Source: an uncultured Archangium sp. (GTDB taxonomy: Bacteria > Myxococcota > Myxococcia > Myxococcales > Myxococcaceae). From it: a DNA stretch of 14,184 nucleotides. The translations under genes and the position numbers were made by a program. The notes under the pieces were generated by a model. That model was given only the letters and a program-made list of their open reading frames with translations, was not told the origin of the DNA and made no database searches. The stretch is taken from positions 1 through 14,184 of the forward strand of contig CALNBU010000564.1 in NCBI GenBank assembly GCA_937875615.1, read 5' to 3'. This document shows positions 1 to 6,606 of the stretch, piece by piece (position 1 is the stretch's first letter; every line of letters starts with the position of its first letter).

Positions 1-926
1 ACCCCGCGGCCGCTGCGCCGGTCATCGCGCCCCCTTCGCAGGTCTCCGGTGTGCGGGGCCCTCCCGTGGTGAGCGCCCCGTCTCAGGCGGGCGGCGTGGC
101 CAGGCCGGTGATGTCGACGCCCTCCGGCGTCGCGTCCTCTCCGTCGGGGGTGGGGTCGCGGCCCTCGTCGATTCCCGGCGGCCCTCCGGTGATGCGTCCC
201 TCGGCGGTGGCCCCGGCGCCCTCGCAGAGCTCGGGCGTGCGCGTCGCTCCGGCGGACCTGGGCGCGAAGGAGCTCCAGGCGCTGTTGGTGAAGATGAAGA
301 AGCAGACGTACTTCGAGGTGCTGGGTTTGCCGCAGAACGCGGACACCGCGGCGGTGAAGAAGGCCTACCTGATGGCCGCGCGGAGCTACCACCCCGACAC
401 GGTTCCCCCGGGCGCGCCGCCGGAGCTGGCGCAGGCCAGGGCCGACCTCTTCGCGTTGGTGGGCGAGGCGAACCGCACGCTGTCCGACGCCGGGCTGCGC
501 GACGAGTACCTCGCGGAGCTGGCCGCGGGCGGCACCGGCGCGAAGGTCGACATGGAGAAGCTCTTCCGCGCCGAGGAGCGCTTCCAGAAGGGCATGATTC
601 TGGTCAAGGCGCGCAAGTACCCGGACGCGCTGAAGATGCTGGACGACGCCATCGCCGACAACCCCGACGAGCCGGAGTTCTACGCCTGGCGCGGCTACGC
701 CCGCTTCCTCGCGGCCAGCAACCAGAAGGCGGTGTTGCCGGAGGTGATGAAGGACCTGACCCACTGCACCCAGAAGAACCCCACCGTGGCGGCCGCCTAT
801 TACTTCCTGGGGTTCGTGGCCAAGGCGAACGGCGACCTCAAGGTGGCGAAGGTGAACTTCCAGAAGTGCGTGCAGCTCGACGCCAAACACATCGATGCCC
901 AGCGCGAGCTGCGCGCCATGAAGTAA
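1..926 (+). CDS. J-domain (DnaJ-like) protein with C-terminal TPR repeats, 5' end outside the window
   Basis: The reading frame is open back to the left edge of the window, so the first codon in view (a GTG at 51) is probably internal and the true N-terminus lies upstream. Numbered from that GTG, residues 1-65 are a low-complexity Ser/Pro/Ala/Val/Gly linker. Residues 85-160 are a J domain: TYFEVLGL at its start, then the diagnostic HPD tripeptide at 114-116 (bases 390-398), which in this family stimulates the ATPase of Hsp70/DnaK. Residues 175-291 hold two or three TPR-like helical repeats, usually protein-binding. The Gly/Phe and zinc-finger regions of true DnaJ are absent, so this is a type III J-domain protein that probably recruits DnaK to a specific client. 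Myxobacterial proteins of this type often carry another domain at the N-terminus, which cannot be seen here. The stop codon overlaps the ribosome-binding site of the next gene, so the two are probably co-transcribed. Confidence 0.88.
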   Translation, partial: PAAAAPVIAPPSQVSGVRGPPVVSAPSQAGGVARPVMSTPSGVASSPSGVGSRPSSIPGGPPVMRPSAVAPAPSQSSGVRVAPADLGAKELQALLVKMKKQTYFEVLGLPQNADTAAVKKAYLMAARSYHPDTVPPGAPPELAQARADLFALVGEANRTLSDAGLRDEYLAELAAGGTGAKVDMEKLFRAEERFQKGMILVKARKYPDALKMLDDAIADNPDEPEFYAWRGYARFLAASNQKAVLPEVMKDLTHCTQKNPTVAAAYYFLGFVAKANGDLKVAKVNFQKCVQLDAKHIDAQRELRAMK

Positions 927-930
927 GGAG
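925..930 (+). promoter_or_regulatory. Ribosome-binding site of the yhbY-like gene
   Basis: AAGGAG lies 6 nt before the ATG at 937 and overlaps the TAA stop (924-926) of the J-domain gene. Termination of the first gene and initiation of the second are therefore close enough for translational coupling. Confidence 0.7.
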
Positions 931-936
931 CGCCCC

Positions 937-1233
937 ATGGCATTGACCGGAAAACAGAAGGCCGAGCTGCGCGCGTTGGGTCACCACCTCCACGCGCTGG
1001 TGCAGGTGGGCGCACAGGGCGTCACCGAGGGCGTCATCGCGGCGACGAAGCAGGCGCTCGAAGACCACGAGCTCATCAAGGTGAAGATTGCGGAGGAGGA
1101 CCGCGAGGGCCGCGCGCAGAGCATCGAGGCGCTGGCCCAGGGTGCGAACGCGCAGGTCGCGCAGACGCTGGGGCGCACCGTGCTGCTGTTCAAGAAGCGG
1201 AAGAAGAAGTCGAACTTCGCCGCGTTCACCTGA
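937..1233 (+). CDS. yhbY: YhbY/CRS1-YhbY (CRM) domain RNA-binding protein
   Basis: A 98-residue protein made almost entirely of one CRM domain, the usual size for YhbY. Visible marks are the LRALGHHLHALVQVG segment (residues 11-25), the GxxG loop GAQG (25-28) that contacts RNA in this fold, HELIKVK (44-50) and the closing strand GRTVLLFKK (79-87), followed by a basic tail. YhbY homologues bind the large ribosomal subunit precursor and are thought to help 50S assembly; members of the wider family splice organellar introns. It begins 10 bp after the J-domain gene with a good ribosome-binding site, so the two form a short operon. It converges on the ceramidase-like gene, and the stop codons of the two genes are the ends of one palindrome. 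Confidence 0.9.
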   Translation: MALTGKQKAELRALGHHLHALVQVGAQGVTEGVIAATKQALEDHELIKVKIAEEDREGRAQSIEALAQGANAQVAQTLGRTVLLFKKRKKKSNFAAFT

Positions 1234-1245
1234 GGCGCCGCCTCA
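1231..1245. repeat. 15-bp palindrome formed by two convergent stop codons
   Basis: TGAGGCG-C-CGCCTCA is a perfect 7-bp inverted repeat around one central base. Its left end is the TGA of yhbY; its right end is the TGA of the ceramidase-like gene read on the minus strand. It lies exactly where the two transcripts meet. No T-tract follows on either strand and the loop is too tight for a normal intrinsic terminator, so a role in bidirectional termination is only possible. Confidence 0.5.
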
Positions 1246-2523
1246 GCGCGTCAGCGGCCGGGTCGTCTCGCCCGCCAGGCGTGCGCCCTCGGCGAGGCGC
1301 TTGATGAGCTCAGGCGGGAAGTACTGTCGGCGCGACTCGCCGCCCGCACCGGCGGCCACCGCCATCGTCTCCACGTAGCCGTGGTAGCCGTCGGCCAGGG
1401 AGATGACGCGGTCCGCGCCGGAGACCTCCTCCAACAGCCGCCCCGCCTCCCACGAAGGTTCGAAGGGGGTGAAGAGCAGCGAGACGTCGCCCAGCCTCAG
1501 CAGGTGCAGCACCGCGAGGTCCTCGGCGTCGTCGCACAGGGCGTTCTCTCCGATGGCCCGCAGGCCCGGCGGCGCCAGGCGGTGCAGGTCGGGGCGGGGC
1601 AGCGGCACGTGGAGCTCGCTCCACGCCGCGTCGAGCTCGGCTGGGTGAGGCGCCAGCGTCTGGGCGCGCGCCAGCTCGGCGAGCCGCGCGGCCACCGCCT
1701 CCGGGGTGGGGAGCAGGTGGCGGTCCACGCGCGCGTTGCCCACCGCGCCCTGCAGCACCAGGGTGAGCGGGCCGCCGTCTCGCTCGAGGGTCTCCGCCAA
1801 CAGCCCCGGCCAGTCGGCGTGGAGCTGCGTCGTCTTCTTGTCGACCAGCGCGGGGTGCGCGGAGGCCACCAGCAGCTGCGCGCGCGCGCGGCCAGCATCG
1901 TCCACGAAGCGCAGCGTGCTGAGGCGTTGGTCTGCGGTCTCGCCGGAGCGCGGCACGGTGACGCCGGCGGTCTGCGCCTGCGCGTACTCGAAGCGCACCG
2001 GCCGCTCGTCGGAGAAGGCGGCCGCGAGCGCGGCGCGGCCGGCGGTGGCCAGCGCCGCCTCGACGCCAGGCGAATGAAAGCCCAGCGCGGCCCACTCCGC
2101 GGCGCGGTTGGTGGCGTAGGCGCCCGGCCCGGAGTGGGTGTGCGTGGCCACCACGATGACCCCCGCGGGCTGGTCCCGGGCGATGGCGTCGCGCAGCTGC
2201 GGGGTGATGAAGAGGAGGTCGAGCAGCACCAGCCCGCGCCGCTGGCCGCCTACGCTGAAGGTGAGGGCGCGGGCCTTGAGCGGCGTCGCGGCGCGCTCGG
2301 CCATCGGGCGCGGTGGGCCATAGCCGGCCACCGGGACGGGCCAGGGTAGCTCGAGGGGCGCGCTGCCGGCGCCCACCAGCAGCGGACCCTGGCCGCGCGC
2401 GAGGAAGGCCAGCGAGGGTTGGCGGTCAGGCCAGCTCCCGCAGGTGTCGCGGGAGGCCGCGGCCCAGAGGAGCCCCGCGCCCACCACCACCGCGCCCAGC
2501 CCGAGGAGGAGTCGCCGAGCCAT
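1243..2523 (-). CDS. Membrane-anchored neutral/alkaline ceramidase-like protein
   Basis: A 426-residue protein related to the N-terminal catalytic domain of neutral ceramidases, which cleave the amide bond of ceramide. Residues 5-23 form one hydrophobic segment after MARR, a signal anchor or signal peptide, so the rest should lie outside the cytoplasm. Zinc-site signatures of the family can be recognised: ATHTHSGPG (126-134), SAHPAL around His223, FTPFEP around Glu355 and GYHGYVET (379-386). The conserved GDVSPN hexapeptide that carries the nucleophilic serine in true ceramidases is not visible; the matching place reads QGAVGNARVD (258-267). It is also shorter than typical ceramidases and lacks their C-terminal domain. 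The fold is likely, but ceramide hydrolysis is doubtful. It starts 6 bp downstream of menB on the same strand, an operon-like spacing with no obvious pathway link. The ribosome-binding site is weak. Confidence 0.75.
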   Translation of the reverse strand: MARRLLLGLGAVVVGAGLLWAAASRDTCGSWPDRQPSLAFLARGQGPLLVGAGSAPLELPWPVPVAGYGPPRPMAERAATPLKARALTFSVGGQRRGLVLLDLLFITPQLRDAIARDQPAGVIVVATHTHSGPGAYATNRAAEWAALGFHSPGVEAALATAGRAALAAAFSDERPVRFEYAQAQTAGVTVPRSGETADQRLSTLRFVDDAGRARAQLLVASAHPALVDKKTTQLHADWPGLLAETLERDGGPLTLVLQGAVGNARVDRHLLPTPEAVAARLAELARAQTLAPHPAELDAAWSELHVPLPRPDLHRLAPPGLRAIGENALCDDAEDLAVLHLLRLGDVSLLFTPFEPSWEAGRLLEEVSGADRVISLADGYHGYVETMAVAAGAGGESRRQYFPPELIKRLAEGARLAGETTRPLTR

Positions 2524-2529
2524 GGGAGC

Positions 2530-3423
<894 letters not shown>

Positions 3424-3477
3424 GGCGCTGCGCATAGCAGCGCGGGCGTCGAACGGCATCGGCGAGACGCAGCGCAT

Positions 3478-3636
3478 GGTCCCGCCGCTGTCGGAAACGA
3501 CGGTCGCGTGCCGCGCAGCATCTTCGACGAGGTCGAGGCAACGGGCGGCAGGCGGCGCGTCACCGGCGGCGTCGGAGACGCCCTACGCCTACGCGAAGGC
3601 GCTCATCGCGCGCGGGCTGCGGCCCTCGGAGGTTCG
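3478..3636. other. Gene-free gap between the caspase-like gene and menB
   Basis: About 160 bp (213 bp if menB starts at 3423) with no recognisable gene, T-tract terminator or good promoter. CCCTC (3623-3627) can pair with GAGGG (3640-3644) across a 12-nt loop, but this reaches into the caspase coding end and is weak. A menB promoter or a terminator for the sigma operon may be here, but nothing identifies it. Confidence 0.5.
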
Positions 3637-5223
3637 TCAGAGGGACAGCATCACGCCCGCCGCCGCCGAGGGGTAGCCGAACCAGCTGGGAATGGCGGAG
3701 TCGTTCGTCGCTCCATAGTTCACGTAGGTCAGGGTCACGTCGGCGCTGGCGAAGAGCGAGAACAGCGAGGTGAGGTGCACCTTCACCACCAGGCGCGGCG
3801 CGGCGGTGAAGATGAAGCCCGAGGCGTGCGGCGCGTAGAGCTGGGTCAGCCAGCCGCCGCCGGCCTCCACGCCCAGTCCGAAGGTCACCCGCGACACGTC
3901 GAGGGCCAGCCGGTACCCGAGGCGGAGCTGCCCACCGCCCTCGTTGGCGGCGGCGTCGCCTCCGGGCTGGAAGCTCATTTCACCCAGGGCCAGCAGGTGC
4001 AGTTGGCCCATCAGGCGTCCGCCGGAGAAGGTGACGAAGACGGAGTTGAAGGGCTCCAGGTCGACGCGCAGCTGCCACTTGGGCCCGCTGGCGGCGCCCA
4101 CCTGCGGGAGGATGCGCCCCGCGCCGCCGAGGCTGACGCCCAGGTTGACGCCGGCCTTCTCGGACGTCGGCGTCACCGTCTGGGTCACCTGGCCGCCCTT
4201 GGCCGCCACCACCGCCGAGGCGATGGGCGAGAGCGACGCGAGGTCGACCTGGGCGCGCGCGCCGTGCACCAGCGTCACCCGCCCGCCGTAGCCTTTGCCG
4301 TGCTTGAAGACGCGCACGCCGTAGGTGCCGGGAGAGAGCGCCACCTCGCGCGCGCCGCCGAGCGTCTCCACGATGACCTGGTCGCGGTTGAGGTCGGTCA
4401 CCAGCGTGCGGTCGGCCTCTGGCAGCAGCAGCACGGCCGACGGCTTCTGCAGCGAGGCCAGCACCAGCTCTCCCTGGCCCGACAGCTTGTAGTCGAAGTT
4501 GGGGTGCTGGGCGCCGACCGACAGCATGGAGGTGGCGCTCACCGTGGTGTCGTAGGCGTACTTGTAGGCCTCGGAGAGCGTCACCAGTCGGTCGCCGGAG
4601 GTGTCGGCGGCGCCGCGCAGGCCGGAGATGAAGTTGTGGGTGAAGTAGCTGCCCATCACCTCGCTCGACTCGAGCGAGGCCTCGTCGGCGGCGGAGGAGG
4701 TGATGAAGGCCTCACCCGAGGCCTGCAGCGCGTCGGCCATGCGGATGGTGAAGCCCGGGGCTGGCCGGCCGCCTTTTTCCCGCAGGCCCGCGCCGCTCCT
4801 GCAGGCGTCGACCACCACCAGGCGCACGTCGGCGCCGGTGCCCGACAGCAGCGCCTTGAGCCGCGCGTAGGCCAGCTTCTCGCGCCCCACCTCGATGGAC
4901 TCGCCGTCGGAGTGGCCCGAGAAATAGAAGTACAGCGCCGTGCGCACGTCGGGGGACTGCTTGAAGAGCGAGAGGCGCTCGCGCGCGTCGGCGATGGCGC
5001 GCTCGAGATCGGCCACCTTCCGTCCCTGCAGCAGCAGCAGGTCATCGGCTGACACGTCGCCCAGCTCGACCAGCACCCGGGCCATCTTTCCGGCGTCGTT
5101 CTCGGCGTAGCGCAGCGGCGGGAGCTCGCCGGAGCCGGCGTTGTTGCCCACCACGATGGCCACCCGCCGCGTCTCGGCGAGGGCCACCGAGGACAACAGC
5201 ACCAGCCACAGCGCGTGCCTCAC
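3637..5223 (-). CDS. Secreted caspase-family (peptidase C14) protein with a beta-barrel-like C-terminal half
   Basis: A 528-residue protein. Residues 1-16 are a signal peptide (hydrophobic core, ALA before Glu17). Residues 18-260 are a caspase-like domain: strand RRVAIVVGNN (19-28), catalytic His104 in YFYFSGHSDG and catalytic Cys141 in VVVDACRSG, the standard dyad of clan CD peptidases. Residues 270-330 resemble a PEGA-type beta domain (SPGTYGVRVFKHGKGYGGRV). Residues 330-528 alternate polar and hydrophobic residues with many Gly and aromatic residues and end in GVMLSL, like an outer-membrane beta-barrel or a large extracytoplasmic beta domain. The GTG start at 5223 overlaps the anti-sigma stop (GTGA), with AAGG 7 nt upstream, so translation is coupled. 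It is the third gene of the sigma / anti-sigma / caspase operon. I infer periplasmic or outer-membrane action; the substrate is unknown and could be the anti-sigma factor. Confidence 0.85.
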   Translation of the reverse strand: MRHALWLVLLSSVALAETRRVAIVVGNNAGSGELPPLRYAENDAGKMARVLVELGDVSADDLLLLQGRKVADLERAIADARERLSLFKQSPDVRTALYFYFSGHSDGESIEVGREKLAYARLKALLSGTGADVRLVVVDACRSGAGLREKGGRPAPGFTIRMADALQASGEAFITSSAADEASLESSEVMGSYFTHNFISGLRGAADTSGDRLVTLSEAYKYAYDTTVSATSMLSVGAQHPNFDYKLSGQGELVLASLQKPSAVLLLPEADRTLVTDLNRDQVIVETLGGAREVALSPGTYGVRVFKHGKGYGGRVTLVHGARAQVDLASLSPIASAVVAAKGGQVTQTVTPTSEKAGVNLGVSLGGAGRILPQVGAASGPKWQLRVDLEPFNSVFVTFSGGRLMGQLHLLALGEMSFQPGGDAAANEGGGQLRLGYRLALDVSRVTFGLGVEAGGGWLTQLYAPHASGFIFTAAPRLVVKVHLTSLFSLFASADVTLTYVNYGATNDSAIPSWFGYPSAAAGVMLSL

Positions 5224-5951
5224 CGCGCGACCTTGGTGAAGCGCTTCTCGACCACCTGCGCGCCAGCGAGCTGCGGCTGGCCACCGGCGCGCAGCGCGGC
5301 TTCGACCTCCGCGGACGTCAGGGGACGGTCGGAGAAGATGGCGTAGAGCTGCTCGGCGCCCAGGGTGGCGTCGAGCTGCACCGAGCCCGGGAGCTCCGCC
5401 CTGGTGTTGGCCTCTACCGCGCCGCTCTGCGTGGCCCCGAAGGGGTAATAGACGGTGAAGGCGCCGGCGCCGTCGCGGCTGGCGATGAGCACGAAGCGGC
5501 TGCCCGCCGGGTTGACCACGAAGCGGATGCGGTCGTCAGGCTGGAGCGGCACCTCGGGGGAGAGCGCGAAGGCCCCGCCCGTGCCCCGCGCGGCCCACAC
5601 CTCGAGCGTCGGCGCACCCTTGATGCCCACGTAGAGGTCGTCTTCGGTCTGGGTGCCGCCGGTGAGCTGCGAGGCGGCCACCACCGCCAGCGCCGTCGCC
5701 ACGCCCGCCGCGGGCAGCCACAGCTTCAACCGGAAGCGCTCGAAGAACGACGGCGACTGGACGCGCGCCTCCACCGCCGCCACCGTGCGGGGGAAGACGA
5801 ACTGCGCGAAGCGCTCCTGGTCTGCGCGCAGGGCGGCGAGGCGCGTCGCGCAGCGCTCGCAGGTCTGGAGGTGGGCCTGCGTGGCGTCCGCCGTCGGCCC
5901 GGAGGAGAGCACCAGCAGGTCGAGCTGCGCTTGAGTCAGGTGGGTGCTCAC
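5220..5951 (-). CDS. Zinc-finger transmembrane anti-sigma factor with DUF4384-like extracytoplasmic domain
   Basis: A 243-residue protein. Residues 27-34 (HLQTCERC) give the HxxxCxxC motif of zinc-binding anti-sigma domains, which clamp their cognate ECF sigma factor in the cytoplasm. A single membrane helix is at about 78-97 (LWLPAAGVATALAVVAASQL). The remaining 145 residues would lie outside the membrane. Their pattern is that of DUF4384-like domains: APTLEVWAARG, DDRIRFVVNPAG, FTVYYPFG, then LPGSVQLDATLGAEQLYAIF. The GTG start at 5951 overlaps the sigma-factor TGA by 4 bp. The strong CTCCTCCTT complement (5957-5965; AAGGAGGAG in the mRNA) ahead of it supports this start. Gene order and motifs together make it the partner of the sigma factor at 5948-6466. 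The extracytoplasmic domain is the probable sensor or the point of regulated cleavage. Confidence 0.86.
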   Translation of the reverse strand: MSTHLTQAQLDLLVLSSGPTADATQAHLQTCERCATRLAALRADQERFAQFVFPRTVAAVEARVQSPSFFERFRLKLWLPAAGVATALAVVAASQLTGGTQTEDDLYVGIKGAPTLEVWAARGTGGAFALSPEVPLQPDDRIRFVVNPAGSRFVLIASRDGAGAFTVYYPFGATQSGAVEANTRAELPGSVQLDATLGAEQLYAIFSDRPLTSAEVEAALRAGGQPQLAGAQVVEKRFTKVAR

Positions 5952-6466
5952 GCCAGCTCCTCCTTCCCGATGAACTTGCGGGAGCGCTCGATGAACTCCT
6001 GCAGGCGGTTGATGACGGTGCGCCGGGAGATGCCCAGCGTCTCCGCCACCTGCTCCTGCTCGAGCCCGTCGAGGTAGTAGAGCACGGCGACCTCCTGGAG
6101 CTTCTCGGGCGCCCGGGTGATGAGGCGCTGCGCGGTGTCGAGGTTGACGAAGCGCAGGTCGAGCGAGAGCGCGGCGCCGTCGGTCTCCGGCAGCTCATCG
6201 GGGGCGGTGGGCTCGGCGGCGCGGGCCCGGTCGCGCAGCAGGTTGAGGCAGTAGTTGGTCGAGATGCGGTAGATCCACCCCAGCGCTGCGGCGTCGTCCG
6301 GGGCGCTCTGAATGTGTCGGTGCACGCGCACAAAGACCTCCTGCGTTGCGTCTTCCGCGAGCGAGTCGTCCTTCAACAGCCGTCGCGCCCGCGCATAGAT
6401 GACCCCACCGTACCTTCGGTAGAGGGCTGAAACCCTGTCTCTCTGCTCGACACCGGGCACAGACAC
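5948..6466 (-). CDS. ECF-type RNA polymerase sigma factor
   Basis: A 172-residue sigma-70 family protein of the extracytoplasmic-function group, the usual size. Region 2 spans about 10-80: LYRRYGGVIYARARRLL, EDATQEVFVRVHR (39-50), then WIYRISTNYCLNLLRDR (64-80) for -10 recognition and core binding. A 35-residue acidic linker follows. Region 4 spans about 118-165, with the helix-turn-helix GLEQEQVAETLGISRRTVINRL reading the -35 element. The GTG start at 6466 has AAAGG 12 nt upstream on the coding strand. It is the first gene of a tightly coupled operon with its anti-sigma factor and a caspase-like protein. ECF operons are commonly autoregulated, but I could not find a convincing ECF-type -35/-10 pair in the 140 bp upstream. 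Confidence 0.93.
   Translation of the reverse strand: MSVPGVEQRDRVSALYRRYGGVIYARARRLLKDDSLAEDATQEVFVRVHRHIQSAPDDAAALGWIYRISTNYCLNLLRDRARAAEPTAPDELPETDGAALSLDLRFVNLDTAQRLITRAPEKLQEVAVLYYLDGLEQEQVAETLGISRRTVINRLQEFIERSRKFIGKEELA
5957..5965 (-). promoter_or_regulatory. Strong ribosome-binding site of the anti-sigma gene
   Basis: Read on the minus strand this is AAGGAGGAG, 5 nt before the GTG start at 5951 and inside the last codons of the sigma-factor gene. It fixes the anti-sigma start and suggests the anti-sigma factor is made at least as efficiently as the sigma factor. Confidence 0.65.
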
Positions 6467-6606
6467 CGTGTGCAGCCTTTCTTGCGGCGGGCGGACTTCG
6501 CAGGACGCGTGGAGAACACCCCCTACACTGTCCTACCTGTTCGACCAACCCCGGCCGGTGCACGAAGGACGGCGAAAGCGCTGACGCGGACCGCTATATG
6601 GGCGCC
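6467..6606. promoter_or_regulatory. Divergent regulatory region between the sigma-factor operon and purF
   Basis: About 140 bp separate the two divergent starts, so both promoters must be here. On the purF side TATATG (6595-6600) is a possible -10 element 6 nt ahead of the ATG at 6607. On the sigma side TTGGTC followed after 17 bp by TAGGGG (minus strand, about 6550 down to 6522) is a poor match. A direct near-repeat, CCTACACTGT / CCTACCTGT, occupies 6522-6540 and could be a binding site. Confidence 0.4.

Noticed and set aside
1381..2349. A 322-codon open frame on the plus strand opposite the ceramidase-like gene
   Set aside because: Arg/Gly/His-rich with no motif, while the minus-strand frame keeps family signatures along its length.
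3623..3644. A possible terminator hairpin after the caspase-like gene
   Set aside because: Only five pairs with a 12-nt loop, no T-tract, and half of it lies inside the coding sequence.
3481..3676. Plus-strand reading YAYAKALIARGLRPSEVR in the gap beside menB, which looked like a gene remnant
   Set aside because: Short, no start with a ribosome-binding site, no recognised family, and it runs into the antisense of the caspase-like gene.
3508..5052. A 514-codon open frame on the plus strand opposite the caspase-like gene
   Set aside because: Its His/Arg/Gly/Gln-rich composition is typical of the antisense of high-GC coding DNA. It has no recognisable motif, and the minus strand carries a gene with intact catalytic residues.
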